Assembly (NCBI GenBank): GCA_035527975.1 | Contig: DATKZM010000021.1 | Location: 62,001 to 126,000, forward strand | Source of the DNA: DATKZM01 sp035527975 | Lineage (GTDB): Bacteria > Pseudomonadota > Alphaproteobacteria > JAPULJ01 | DNA: 64,000 nt | Reading direction: 5' to 3' | Shown: piece by piece, positions 1 to 8,826 of the stretch | Layout of the letters: each line of letters opens with the position of its first letter | How positions within the stretch are numbered: position 1 is the first letter of the stretch | Notes under the pieces: generated by a model | What the model was told of the DNA's origin: nothing | What the model saw: only the letters and a program-made list of their open reading frames with translations | Database searches by the model: none | Translations under genes and position numbers: made by a program

Positions 1-979
1 TGTCCTCGTTCGCCTGATCGAAGTGGCGCTGCAGATTGACGACCCGCTCGTCGAGCAGGCCGACATCCTTCAGCATTTTCTGCAGCTCGCCCTGGATGAG
101 ATGGGTCTGCTCGCGCAGGCGCACGTCGCGGAAGACCGCGCGCATCGTGGCAAGCGCCCCCCAGAGCGTGGTCGGCGAGACGATGTAAACACGCTTGCGG
201 TGTGCGTTTTCCACCAGATCGCGGAAGTTCGACTGGAGCTCGATATAGATCGACTCCGACGGCAGGAAGAGCAACGCGGCCTCGGCCGTCTCGCCGGGGA
301 TCACGTAGCGCTCGGCGATGTCGGTGACATGCTTGTTGATCGCGGTCCGAAAGGCGCGCTTTGCGTCCTTGAGCGCCGCCTCGTCCTTCGCGTCGACGAG
401 CGCGCGGTAACCTTCGAGCGGAAACTTCGCGTCGACCGCAACAGGGCCGGGCGGGTTGGGCAGACGGATCAGGCAGTCGACCCGCCGCCCATTGCTGAGC
501 GTTACCTCGAAATCGTAACTGTCCGCCGGCAGCACATCGGCGACGAGCTGGCCGAGCTGAAACTCACCGAAGGCGCCGCGCGCCTGCTTGTTGGAGAGAA
601 TGTCCTGCAGACTGACGACCCGGCTCGACAGCTCGGTGATGTTCGCCTGGGCGGCATCGATGCGGGCGAGGCGCTCGCGCAGCTTGGCGAGGTTCTCGTT
701 GGTCTTCTCGCCGGTCTGCTCCAGGCTGGTGCCGACGCGCCGGCCGACATCGGCCAGGCGGTCGGCGATGGCCCGTTCGTGGTCGATCAGGCGTTGCGCC
801 AGGCTGACGCTCTTGGCCTCTTGATCCTGGGCGATCATGTCGAGACGCGCCTGCAGCGCCGCCGCTCCGCGCGTGGTGCGGAGCACGACCACCACCACCA
901 CGACCGCCAACAACGCGATAACCGCGAGGCCGACGAGGAGGATCTGGAGCATCGGATCGGCGTTGAGAATGTTCTGCAT
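1..979 (-). CDS. rmuC: DNA recombination protein RmuC, 3' end cut by window edge
   Basis: The reverse strand reads an open frame from an ATG at 979 to the window edge, 326 codons with no stop. The N-terminus is a single membrane anchor (LLVGLAVIALLAVVVVVVV) followed by a long Ala/Glu/Arg-rich coiled coil. A RmuC domain follows, with the family signature VDAKFPLEGY near residue 190. RmuC family members are predicted nucleases that limit DNA inversions. The gene is divergent from def. The C-terminus is missing only because the window ends. Family identity is firm; the biochemical role is taken from the family. Confidence 0.93.
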   Translation of the reverse strand, partial: MQNILNADPMLQILLVGLAVIALLAVVVVVVVLRTTRGAAALQARLDMIAQDQEAKSVSLAQRLIDHERAIADRLADVGRRVGTSLEQTGEKTNENLAKLRERLARIDAAQANITELSSRVVSLQDILSNKQARGAFGEFQLGQLVADVLPADSYDFEVTLSNGRRVDCLIRLPNPPGPVAVDAKFPLEGYRALVDAKDEAALKDAKRAFRTAINKHVTDIAERYVIPGETAEAALLFLPSESIYIELQSNFRDLVENAHRKRVYIVSPTTLWGALATMRAVFRDVRLREQTHLIQGELQKMLKDVGLLDERVVNLQRHFDQANED

Positions 980-1179
980 ATGTCCATTCTTGGTGGATCG
1001 CGGCGGCGGCGTCAAGCCGTCATTAGCCACAATGCAATGGTCTATATCTTGTGGCAAGCGGCATGACGACCACAAGGTGTTCCCAGCCGGTTGACGCCTC
1101 GCCGCCGCCCACATACCTAATGAAACAGCACACACGCGCGCCAACCAATACCTCGATCAATCCGACGCCGAGTTCGATC

Positions 1180-1749
1180 ATGGCCCTGTTCCCGATCATC
1201 ACTGCGCCCGACCCGCGTCTCAAACAAAAGGCCGAACCGATCGCGCACGTCGACGACGCGGTGCGGCGGCTGCTCGACGACATGCTGGCGACGATGTATG
1301 CGGCGCCCGGCATCGGCCTCGCCGCGCCCCAGGTCGGCGTGCTCAAACGCGCCGTCGTGCTCGATGTCGCCGATACCCCCAACGAGTCGGGGGGGCCCAA
1401 GCGCGCGCTCAAGCTGATCAACCCCGAGCTCGTCTGGGTCTCCGACGACGATTTCAAGTACGAGGAAGGCTGCCTTTCGCTGCCCGAGCACTATGCCGAG
1501 GTGGAACGCCCGCACGCGATCCGGCTGCGCCATCTAGATGAGCGCGGCGACACCCAAGAGCTCGAGGCCGAAGGCCTGCTCGCGGTCTGCATCCAGCACG
1601 AGATGGATCATCTCGACGGCATCCTGTTTGTCGACCGCATCTCCGCGATCCGCCGCAACGTGATCCTGCGCAAGCTCCTGAAGGCGAAGAAGTCGAAGTC
1701 GCTGCCGGACTACGCCGAAATCTCGATGCGCCTGGCCAGCGAGGCATAA
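1180..1749 (+). CDS. def: Peptide deformylase
   Basis: A 189-residue metalloenzyme that removes the formyl group from the N-terminal Met of new proteins. All three family motifs are visible: GIGLAAPQ near residue 45, EGCLS near 97 and the metal-binding QHEMDH near 140. The ATG at 1180 gives the normal family N-terminus (MALFPIITAPDPRLK); an in-frame extension to 1051 looks non-coding. It precedes fmt, whose product adds the formyl group that Def removes, a pairing widespread in bacteria. Confidence 0.97.
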   Translation: MALFPIITAPDPRLKQKAEPIAHVDDAVRRLLDDMLATMYAAPGIGLAAPQVGVLKRAVVLDVADTPNESGGPKRALKLINPELVWVSDDDFKYEEGCLSLPEHYAEVERPHAIRLRHLDERGDTQELEAEGLLAVCIQHEMDHLDGILFVDRISAIRRNVILRKLLKAKKSKSLPDYAEISMRLASEA

Positions 1750-1761
1750 GGCCGCCATTCG

Positions 1762-1853
1762 CGTCATCCCGAGCGAATACGAGGGATCTGGCCTCTGCCG
1801 GCAAGATCGCGCCTTGGACAGGCCGGATTTCTCCGCGCCGCGTCGAAATGACG
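1762..1853. repeat. Possible intergenic palindromic repeat (CGTCAT...ATGACG)
   Basis: The def-fmt spacer carries a segment bounded by CGTCATCCCGAGCG on the left and CGTCGAAATGACGG on the right, so its ends are short inverted repeats. The internal GAGGGATCT resembles dispersed non-coding repeats seen in many proteobacterial genomes. A degraded similar piece (CGACACGCTCGGCATGACG) lies just after the DUF2336 gene near 16290. No coding potential was seen. This is pattern recognition only and no other full copy is in the window. Confidence 0.4.
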
Positions 1854-1935
1854 GTTGTGTCGCACGGAAAGGTCTGTGCGTCCCACGCCACCATCCGTGC
1901 GCGAATTGCGCCGGGCGTGCTAAACAGCGCGCGCG

Positions 1936-2925
1936 ATGACGCTCCGCCTCGTCTTCATGGGCACGCCCGATTTTGCCGTGCCGAGCCTCAATGCCCTGAT
2001 CGCCGCCGGGCATGAGGTCGTCTGCGCCTATTGCCAGCCGCCGCGCAGGTCCGGACGCGGTCAGAAGGAAAAGCCCCAGCCAGTCCACGCCGCCGCCGCC
2101 GCGCATGGCATTCCTGTGCGCACGCCGACGAGCCTCAAGGACGTGGACACGCAGGCCGCGTTCGCCGCGCTGAAGGCCGATGCCGCCGTGGTCGCGGCCT
2201 ACGGTCTCCTCCTGCCCAAGCCGATCCTGGACGCGCCCCGGCTTGGCTGCCTCAACATCCATGCCTCGTTGCTGCCGCGCTGGCGCGGAGCCGCGCCGAT
2301 CCAGCGCGCGATCCTCACCGGCGACCGGAAGACCGGCATCACCATCATGCAAATGGACGAAGGCCTCGATACCGGGCCGATGCTGCTCCAGCGCGCGCTG
2401 CCAATCGGGCAGACGACTACGGCGGGCGAACTCCACGACGCGCTTGCAAGGTTGGGCGCGCCGATGATCGTCGAGGCACTCGCCGGGCTTGAAGCCGGAA
2501 CGCTGAAAGCCAAACCCCAACCGGCGAAGCGCGGCGTCAGATACGCTCCAAAGACAAACAAAGAGGAGGCGCGTATCGACTGGCGCCTATCGGCATCGCA
2601 GCTTGCCCGCACGGTGCGCGCATTCGCGCCAGGTGCCTGGTTTGGGCATGACGGCGAACGCATCCGCGTGCTGGGAGCTGACGCCTATGGCGGTCGCTCC
2701 GATGCCGCGCCGGGCACCGTGCTGGACGATGCGCTCACCATCCGCTGCGGCAAGGGTTTCCTGAAGCTCCGCACCGTCCAGCGCGCGGGCAAGGGGGCGA
2801 CGGACGCGGCGGCGTTCCTGCGGGGCTATGCAATCCCGAAGGGTACGGAACTACCGTCCCCCTCACCCTCCCATCGCGCTGCGATGGGCCCCTCCGTCTC
2901 CCCCGAGGGGCGAGGGAAAAGATGA
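1936..2925 (+). CDS. fmt: Methionyl-tRNA formyltransferase with repeat-derived C-terminal tail
   Basis: Fmt formylates Met-tRNA(fMet) with 10-formyl-tetrahydrofolate. The N-terminal domain shows VFMGTPDFAVPSL and the catalytic LNIHASLLPRWRGAAPIQRAI block, followed by the C-terminal tRNA-binding domain. The normal family end is around AFLRGYAIPKGTEL. The last 23 codons (Pro/Ser-rich, then MGPSVSPEGRGKR) are encoded by an intergenic palindromic repeat beginning at 2858, so the frame reads through mobile or repeat DNA to a TGA at 2923. The core enzyme looks intact. It sits between def and truA. Confidence 0.97.
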   Translation: MTLRLVFMGTPDFAVPSLNALIAAGHEVVCAYCQPPRRSGRGQKEKPQPVHAAAAAHGIPVRTPTSLKDVDTQAAFAALKADAAVVAAYGLLLPKPILDAPRLGCLNIHASLLPRWRGAAPIQRAILTGDRKTGITIMQMDEGLDTGPMLLQRALPIGQTTTAGELHDALARLGAPMIVEALAGLEAGTLKAKPQPAKRGVRYAPKTNKEEARIDWRLSASQLARTVRAFAPGAWFGHDGERIRVLGADAYGGRSDAAPGTVLDDALTIRCGKGFLKLRTVQRAGKGATDAAAFLRGYAIPKGTELPSPSPSHRAAMGPSVSPEGRGKR

Positions 2926-2979
2926 CGAGCCCACCTCTACCTCCCTCTCCCCTCGGGGAAGAGGGTCGGGGTGAGGGGG
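2858..2979. repeat. REP-like palindromic repeat, copy A (overlaps fmt 3' end)
   Basis: The ends are perfect inverted repeats: CCCCCTCACCC at the left and GGGTGAGGGGG at the right. Inside are arms of the type CTCTCCCCTCGGGGAAGAGGG. Related copies occur at 10711-10838 and 25549-25675, with a diverged relative at 30991-31160. The left 68 bp form the last codons and stop of fmt. The rest fills the fmt-truA spacer. Copies face either way between unrelated genes, as expected for a dispersed intergenic repeat. Confidence 0.8.
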
Positions 2980-3013
2980 CCGAGCGCCAGTGGCGCTCGC
3001 GATGGTGGGCACC

Positions 3014-3751
3014 GTGACCCGCTACCGCGTCACCTTGGAGTATGACGGCGGCGGCTTCGTCGGCTGGCAGCGCCAGGAGAACGGGCCCTCGATCCAGGCC
3101 GCGCTCGAGGAGGCGATCGCCAGTTTCTGCGGCGAGACCGTCACGGTCCACGGCGCCGGACGCACCGATGCCGGGGTTCATGCGCTCGGCCAGGTCGCGC
3201 ATTTCGATCTTGCCAAGGAAACCGATGCACACACCGTGCGCGAGGCGCTCAACGCCCATCTGCGGCCCGATCCGATCGCCGTGCTCGAGGCGGCGGCGGC
3301 CGATCCCGGCTTCCACGCGCGCTACGATGCGGCCCAGCGGCGCTACCGCTACCGCATCCTCAACCGCCGCGCGCCGCCGACACTGGACCGTGGCCGGGTC
3401 TGGCACGTCGCCATGCCGCTCGACGCCGAAGCCATGCACGATGCAGCGCAGGCTTTGATCGGCATGCACGATTTCTCAAGCTTCCGTGCCGCCGAATGCC
3501 AGGCAAAGTCGCCGGTCAAGACGCTCGACGAGTTGCGCGTCAGCCGCCAGGGCGACGACGTCTGCATCTCCGCGCGGGCGCGTTCCTTCCTGCATCATCA
3601 GGTCCGCAATTTCGCCGGAACGCTGAAGCTGGTAGGCGAGGGCAAGTGGGGCCGAGCGGATGTCGAGGCAGCGCTCGCTGCCTGCGACCGTGCCGCCGCC
3701 GGTCCGACCGCGCCGGCCGATGGGCTTTATCTGGTCGCCGTTACCTATTGA
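3014..3751 (+). CDS. truA: tRNA pseudouridine(38-40) synthase TruA
   Basis: This 245-residue enzyme converts uridines 38-40 of tRNA anticodon arms to pseudouridine. The catalytic Asp lies in HGAGRTDAGVHALGQVAHF, and the N-terminal YRVTLEYDGGGFVGWQRQ matches the family. A GTG at 3014, 7 nt after a GGTGGG, gives the usual short N-terminus (M-TRYRVTLEYDG). In-frame ATGs at 2990 and 3002 are alternatives but lie close to the repeat. It ends convergent to the membrane protein gene at 3782. Confidence 0.95.
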   Translation: MTRYRVTLEYDGGGFVGWQRQENGPSIQAALEEAIASFCGETVTVHGAGRTDAGVHALGQVAHFDLAKETDAHTVREALNAHLRPDPIAVLEAAAADPGFHARYDAAQRRYRYRILNRRAPPTLDRGRVWHVAMPLDAEAMHDAAQALIGMHDFSSFRAAECQAKSPVKTLDELRVSRQGDDVCISARARSFLHHQVRNFAGTLKLVGEGKWGRADVEAALAACDRAAAGPTAPADGLYLVAVTY

Positions 3752-3781
3752 AAACCGGCAGGCGGGCCGGGACCCAACCTT

Positions 3782-4345
3782 TCAGAGCTGCGTGAACGCG
3801 ACCGATGCATAATCGACGGTGATCACCAGCACGAAGTTGAACGACACCACGCCAACGGCCTGCAGCGCGGTCACGTCCAGCGCGAGGCGGGTGACGAACC
3901 ACTCATAAAACAGGATCGCGAAAGTCGCGAACAGCAGCAGCACCGCCAACCCCTGGCCAGCCATGCCCTGGGCCAACAGCACGAGCAGGAATTTCGCCGC
4001 GGTCCCGACCACCTGAGCCCAGTTATAAGCTTGGACATAGCGGACATAGTGCTGGCCGCGTTGGATCCATTCGGCCAGATAGATCATCACCAGGGGCCAC
4101 AGCGCCCAGGCGATGATGTAATTCATCGTCGCCACCCCGAAGTAGCGCGTCCAGTCCTTTGGCGGGTTCGCCTGCTGGACGGACAGAATGATGACCACGA
4201 TCATCGGCGCGCAGATCACGGCCGCCCAGAACGAGCGCCAGAAGCGCTCGATCGTGTTGTCGAAATGCTCCAGGCCGCCGGCGTCGCCGCGCGCAAGGCG
4301 GATCGCACCGGCCACCGAGTAACGGATTTCCGCGAGGCTGATCAC
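3782..4345 (-). CDS. Conserved inner-membrane protein of unknown function, coupled to dapE
   Basis: A 187-residue protein with about four to five hydrophobic helices (such as FWAAVICAPMIVVIILSV and FLLVLLAQGMAGQGLAVLLL) and a short cytoplasmic-looking N-terminus. The GTG start overlaps the dapE TGA as GCGTGATC, so the two are translationally coupled. No catalytic motif was recognised. The linkage to dapE suggests only co-expression, not a shared pathway. The hydrophobic pattern and tight coupling make it a real gene; the function is unknown. Confidence 0.85.
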   Translation of the reverse strand: MISLAEIRYSVAGAIRLARGDAGGLEHFDNTIERFWRSFWAAVICAPMIVVIILSVQQANPPKDWTRYFGVATMNYIIAWALWPLVMIYLAEWIQRGQHYVRYVQAYNWAQVVGTAAKFLLVLLAQGMAGQGLAVLLLFATFAILFYEWFVTRLALDVTALQAVGVVSFNFVLVITVDYASVAFTQL

Positions 4346-5529
4346 GCGCCCTCGAAATAACGCGTCAGCACGCGCTCGTAGATTCCGGTCAACGCCACGA
4401 TATCGCCGATCGCGATACGCTCGTCGGCCTTATGCATGGTCTGTCCGATGAGACCGAACTCGACCACCGGGCAGTGATCCTTGATGAACCGCGCATCGGA
4501 GGTGCCGCCGGTTGTACTGAATTCCGGTGTGTTTCCAGTCACTTCGCCCACCGCATCACGCACCAGCCCGGCGAGCCGGCCCGGCGGGGTCAGGAAGGAT
4601 TCACCGCTCACCCGCACATCGAGATCATAGCTCGGCCCCGCTTCATCTTGGCCGCGTGGCATGGCCGATACGCAGCGCTCGTGCAACCAGGCAATCACAC
4701 TCTTGCTCGTGTGCCGGTCGCTGAACCGGACGTTGAAAACGGCACGCGCCTCGCCGGGAATGACGTTGGTGGCGAGATTGCCGACATCGACAGTGCTGAC
4801 CTGCAACGTTGTCGGCTGGAAATGCTCCGAGCCCTCGTCGAGCGGCTCAGCGGTGATCGCATCCAGGATACGCACCAGCCGGTGAACCGGATTGTCGGCC
4901 AGATGGGGATAGGCGGTGTGCCCCTGCACCCCGCGCACCGTGAGGCGCGCCGTGAGACTGCCGCGCCGGCCGATCTTGATCATATCGCCGAGGGCTTCGG
5001 GGTTGGTCGGCTCGCCGACCAGGCAGTCGTCGAGCACCTCGCGCTTGTCTTTCAGCCAGGCCAGCACCTTGACCGTGCCATTGACCGCATCGCCCTCTTC
5101 GTCGCCGGTGATGAGCAGACTGACCGAACCCGGAATGTCGCCGTCGCCAGCGGAAAGCCGCGCCGCCTTGAAGCGGGCGACGGCGGCGACGAAAGCGGCG
5201 ATGGCGCCTTTCATGTCGGCCGCACCCCGCCCGTAGAGCGTGCCGTTCTTGAGCTCGGCGCCGAAGGGATCGACCGACCAGGCGCCCCGATCGCCCACCG
5301 GCACCACGTCGGTGTGCCCGGCAAAGCAGAAATTGGGCGCTGCCGTGCCGAGCCGCGCATAGAGGTTGTCGACCCGTTTGTCTCCGGCGCCGAAGGGAAG
5401 GCGCGTGCAGACAAAGCCGAGCGCCTCGAGCGCGCTTTGCAGCACATCGAGCGCACCCTCGTCAGCGGGCGTCACGCTCGGGCAGCGGATCAACGCGCGG
5501 GTCAGCTCGATCGGATCAGGCTCGGACAT
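4342..5529 (-). CDS. dapE: Succinyl-diaminopimelate desuccinylase
   Basis: DapE hydrolyses N-succinyl-L,L-diaminopimelate in the lysine/peptidoglycan DAP pathway. The 395-residue M20-family enzyme shows its di-zinc ligands: FAGHTDVVPVGD, GRGAADMKGA, ITGDEEGDAVNGT and, near the C-terminus, GQTMHKADE. The ATG at 5529 is preceded by CCGAGAATTT, a fair ribosome site, and gives the expected start MSEPDPIELTRALIRCPS. Its pathway partner dapD lies 4 kb away on the same strand, separated by an accessory block. Confidence 0.97.
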   Translation of the reverse strand: MSEPDPIELTRALIRCPSVTPADEGALDVLQSALEALGFVCTRLPFGAGDKRVDNLYARLGTAAPNFCFAGHTDVVPVGDRGAWSVDPFGAELKNGTLYGRGAADMKGAIAAFVAAVARFKAARLSAGDGDIPGSVSLLITGDEEGDAVNGTVKVLAWLKDKREVLDDCLVGEPTNPEALGDMIKIGRRGSLTARLTVRGVQGHTAYPHLADNPVHRLVRILDAITAEPLDEGSEHFQPTTLQVSTVDVGNLATNVIPGEARAVFNVRFSDRHTSKSVIAWLHERCVSAMPRGQDEAGPSYDLDVRVSGESFLTPPGRLAGLVRDAVGEVTGNTPEFSTTGGTSDARFIKDHCPVVEFGLIGQTMHKADERIAIGDIVALTGIYERVLTRYFEGA

Positions 5530-5810
5530 AAATTCTCGGGGTTCTCTGGCTTGGCGGCTTGGAGTCGGTGGCCACGGCAATGGGCACTAGTTCAGGGGGC
5601 CGGCACCGTATGCGGGCGCGTACCACCCAACGTTGCGCGCGCGCCGGCCCCGGTCAAGCGTCGCGGGCGGGCTTTCGCACGAAAGGGTGATGACGTCCCC
5701 CGCGCCTGCCGCCTCGCATTGTGCCATAACTATGCAGCGCCGCCGGTTCCGGCGGCTGCCTGTTCGGCCCATGAATCGAGCGCCCGGGACTTTCAAGGAA
5801 CGATGCTGTC

Positions 5811-6653
5811 ATGTCCGGTCGCGCGTTTGTGCAGGCAAGCATGAGGTCGGTTTCGCACCAGCTCCGGGCATCGCTCCTGGTTTTTGCGCTTGCGGTCGCG
5901 GCGATACCCGTGCGGGCGGATATCAAGGTCGATCTGGAGTTGGTGCTTGCGGTCGATGCCTCGCGCAGCATCGATGCATTCGAGTACCGCCTGCAACGAC
6001 ACGGCTATGCCAAGGCGCTCATCCACCCGACCGTGCTCGGCGCGATCACCTCAGGGCCGCTCCGCCGCATCGCGGTGTCGTATGTCGAATGGTCGGGCGC
6101 GGTCCAGCAGGCGACGCTGGTCGGCTGGACCATCATCGACGGCAAGGCGAGCGCGGCGGCGTTCGCGGGCAAACTCACCGCCGCGCCCCGCCGTTTTCTC
6201 GGCGGCACCTCGATCAGCGGAGCGATCGCGTACTCGTTGCGCATGTTCAAAGGCAACGGCATCCGTGGGGCGCGGCAAGTGATCGACATTTCCGGCGACG
6301 GGCCCAACAACCGCGGCGTGCCCTCGGTGGTGGCGCGCGACATGGCAGTCCGGGCCGGGATCACCATCAACGGCCTTGCCATCCTGAACGACCGGCCGAG
6401 CCGCCCGCCCTGGCCGGAAGAGCCGGTCGACATCCATTACAAGACCAAGGTGATCGGCGGGCCCGGCGCCTTCATGATGGTCGTCAAGGGCTTCGACGCC
6501 TTCGCCGCGGCGATCCGCAACAAGCTAATCCGCGAAATCGCGGAGGGTGACCACCTGCGCCCGCGCCTGATCAAACTGGAGGAGCGGCGGCGCCAAGCGG
6601 CGCGCGGGGGTCCGCCCGCACCCGGTACCGGCGTCCGCCGCGGCCATAATTGA
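5811..6653 (+). CDS. Secreted DUF1194 / von Willebrand A-like protein (paralogue 1)
   Basis: A 280-residue protein with an N-terminal signal-like segment (LLVFALAVAAIPVRA) and a vWA-type fold. A MIDAS-like DASRS sits at about residue 49, with supporting SISGAIAY and IDISGDGPNN motifs. DUF1194 proteins are predicted periplasmic metal-ion-dependent adhesion or scaffold proteins; no substrate is known. An AAGGAA lies 10 nt upstream of the ATG at 5811; 5841 is an alternative start. A second member of the family is at 31604-32323. The C-terminal 40 residues are basic and Pro/Gly-rich. Confidence 0.88.
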   Translation: MSGRAFVQASMRSVSHQLRASLLVFALAVAAIPVRADIKVDLELVLAVDASRSIDAFEYRLQRHGYAKALIHPTVLGAITSGPLRRIAVSYVEWSGAVQQATLVGWTIIDGKASAAAFAGKLTAAPRRFLGGTSISGAIAYSLRMFKGNGIRGARQVIDISGDGPNNRGVPSVVARDMAVRAGITINGLAILNDRPSRPPWPEEPVDIHYKTKVIGGPGAFMMVVKGFDAFAAAIRNKLIREIAEGDHLRPRLIKLEERRRQAARGGPPAPGTGVRRGHN

Positions 6654-6655
6654 CC

Positions 6656-7411
6656 TCAGCCGCGCCCGGCGAAGGGCATTGCGGTCGCCATCACGGTCAT
6701 GAAGAGCACGTTGGCGTCGAGTGGCAAGTTGGCCATGTAGAGCACCGCGTCGGCGACGTGGCGCACATCCATCGTCGGCTCGGCCTTGATCGAGCCGTCG
6801 GCCTGGGCGACGCCCTTGGGGAACGCCGCCGCCAACTCGGTCAGCGCATTGCCGATATCGATCTGGCCGCAGGCGATGTCATGCTTGCGGCCGTCGAGCG
6901 CGATGCAGCGCGTCAACCCCGTGATCGCATGCTTGGTCGCGGTATAGGGCGTGGAGTTGGGCCGCGGCACATGCGCCGAGATCGAGCCGTTGTTGATGAT
7001 GCGCCCGCCCCTGGGGTTCTGCGCCTTCATCGCCTTGATGGCTTCCTGGGCACAGATGAAGGAGGCTGTCAGGTTGACGTCGACCACCGCCCGCCATTTG
7101 GCGATGTCGAGATCTTCCATCGGAATTGGCGGGAGGGCCATGCCGGCATTGTTGAACAGCACGTCCAGCCGGCCGAACCGCCCAATCGTCCTGGCAAAAA
7201 GCTCCGCCACCGCATTTTGGTCCGTGACGTCGGTCGGCGCCGCCAGCATCTCGCCGCCGTCCGGCATGGCCGCATCGGCGGTTTCCGCAAGCGCATCGGC
7301 GCGGCGCCCGGCCAACGCCACGTTATAGCCGTCGCCCTGCAGCCGCAGCGCGGCGGCGCGGCCAATCCCACTGCCCGCCCCGGTGACGAGCGCAACCTTT
7401 CCCTCCGGCAT
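6656..7411 (-). CDS. Short-chain dehydrogenase/reductase
   Basis: A 251-residue classical SDR. The Rossmann motif TGAGSGIG, the NNAG segment, the active-site Ser in NNGSISAH and YTATK (Tyr-x-x-x-Lys) are all visible, so it should be a functional NAD(P)-dependent oxidoreductase. The substrate cannot be read from sequence. The ATG at 7411 follows GGGGG by about 8 nt; an in-frame start at 7444 would add 11 residues outside the family. It converges on the DUF1194 gene with 2 nt between stops. Confidence 0.93.
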   Translation of the reverse strand: MPEGKVALVTGAGSGIGRAAALRLQGDGYNVALAGRRADALAETADAAMPDGGEMLAAPTDVTDQNAVAELFARTIGRFGRLDVLFNNAGMALPPIPMEDLDIAKWRAVVDVNLTASFICAQEAIKAMKAQNPRGGRIINNGSISAHVPRPNSTPYTATKHAITGLTRCIALDGRKHDIACGQIDIGNALTELAAAFPKGVAQADGSIKAEPTMDVRHVADAVLYMANLPLDANVLFMTVMATAMPFAGRG

Positions 7412-7485
7412 CGCATGCCCCCTGGTTTGCCCAATATAGCCCACGACTTATAGCCTGCGATGGGGCGCCGGGGTATCGTCCGCGC

Positions 7486-8286
7486 ATGAGCACGGCCCCT
7501 GACGCGCGCACCGAAACACCCGCGGCGATCCGCCGCCGCATCCGCGCCGGCCGGCTGACGGGCCCCACCAATGGGTTGGCGCCGGGCTACGTGCAGTGCA
7601 ACCTCCTCATCCTGCCTGAGCGCTTCGCCGAGGCGTTCGCCGATTTCTGCGCCGCCAACGAGGCGGCCTGCCCGGTGCTGGCGCGCTCGCGTGCCGGCGA
7701 TCCGGCGCTGCCCGCGCTGGGCGCCGATCTCGATCTGCGCAGCGACCTGCCCAGCTACCGCGTCTTTCGCGACGGGCGCGCAGCGGGCGACATGCCCGAC
7801 ATCGCAGCGCTATGGCAGGACGATTTTGTGGCTTTCGCCTTCGGTTGTTCGTTTTCCTTCGAGGAGGCGCTCGCCGCAGAAGGCGTGGCCCTGCGCTACC
7901 TCGATCGCGGCGACCGCGAGGCGGTCTATCTGACCGACATTGACGCCGCCCCCGCGGGACGCTTCAAGGGCAAGGTGGTGGCCTCGATGCGGCCGCTGCG
8001 GCCGGCCGACGCGATCCGTGCGATCACGGTGACGGCGAAGTATCCCGGGGTCCACGGCGCGCCGATCCATATCGGCAAGCCCGCGATGATCGGTGTCGAT
8101 CTCGACAAGCCGCTCGACACCATCGGCCGGACCCGGGTGATGGATGACGAGCTGCCGGTATTCTGGGCCTGCGGGCTGACGCCGCAGATGGCGCTCGCCG
8201 ATGCCGGCCTGCCGCTCTGCATCACCCACACCTCGGCGCATATGCTGATCACCGACCTGCGGCTCGCCGATCTCGCCGGCAGCTAA
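7486..8286 (+). CDS. DUF1445 putative hydro-lyase (D-glutamate cyclase-like family)
   Basis: A 266-residue member of the DUF1445 family, recognised by GLAPGYVQCNLLILP near the start, FAFGCSFSFE, VTAKYPGVHGAPIHIG and ELPVFWACGLTPQ. The family is annotated as putative hydro-lyases and is related to the C-terminal domain of mitochondrial D-glutamate cyclase, so a small-acid dehydration or cyclisation is plausible but not shown. Its stop overlaps the stop of the convergent GFA gene by 4 nt. Confidence 0.92.
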   Translation: MSTAPDARTETPAAIRRRIRAGRLTGPTNGLAPGYVQCNLLILPERFAEAFADFCAANEAACPVLARSRAGDPALPALGADLDLRSDLPSYRVFRDGRAAGDMPDIAALWQDDFVAFAFGCSFSFEEALAAEGVALRYLDRGDREAVYLTDIDAAPAGRFKGKVVASMRPLRPADAIRAITVTAKYPGVHGAPIHIGKPAMIGVDLDKPLDTIGRTRVMDDELPVFWACGLTPQMALADAGLPLCITHTSAHMLITDLRLADLAGS

Positions 8287-8693
8287 CCCTCGGACATGGT
8301 GCCGTCGAAGCGGGGCAGGCCGTCGCCCGGCTCGATCCAGCTGAGATGCTCGCGCCAATAAACGTGGCGCGCCGGGGTCACGGCCTCGGGATCGTCGAAG
8401 GTGGCGACCAGCACGTGGAGCTCCTCCGGCCAGCGCGCACCTTCATAGGTGAGCGACGTGCCGCAGATCAGGCAGAAGCCGCGCGATACCCCCGGCGACG
8501 AGGCGTAGGTCCGCGGCGGCTCGCCCTCCCAGAACACGGCATCCTTCGGAAAGCCGGCCCAGGTGACGAAAGGCGCCCCCGATGACCGGCGGCAACTTTC
8601 GCAATGGCAGTGCGCGACCCAGAGCGCCTCGGCCGGCGCCCGGTAACACACCGCCTTGCAGAGGCAGCCGCCGGTGATTTCTGTGTCAGTCAT
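8283..8693 (-). CDS. GFA / CENP-V zinc-fold protein (copy 1)
   Basis: A 136-residue GFA-domain protein. Zinc ligands are visible as GGCLCKAV, HCHCESCRR and CLICGTSL. The family was named for glutathione-dependent formaldehyde-activating enzymes, but most single-domain members are of unknown activity. The nearby second copy at 9284-9715 shares the same pattern and the C-terminal W(V/I)xPGDGLxRF, suggesting an old duplication. It is part of the accessory block between dapE and dapD. Confidence 0.92.
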   Translation of the reverse strand: MTDTEITGGCLCKAVCYRAPAEALWVAHCHCESCRRSSGAPFVTWAGFPKDAVFWEGEPPRTYASSPGVSRGFCLICGTSLTYEGARWPEELHVLVATFDDPEAVTPARHVYWREHLSWIEPGDGLPRFDGTMSEG

Positions 8694-8826
8694 TGTGAAG
8701 TGAGCTTCGGCCCTGATCCGCCGGCGGTCAATCGCTCAGGAACCGAATGCATCCAATGTTGACGGCATTCTCGAATGTATTCTGCGCTTCACCCAATATT
8801 ATCTTCGTTCGCATATCTCAATCACC

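Noticed and set aside
23..1066. Long forward-strand open frame of 347 codons
   Set aside because: It is the mirror of rmuC; its protein is His/Arg/Asp-rich with no fold, while the reverse strand has the RmuC signature.
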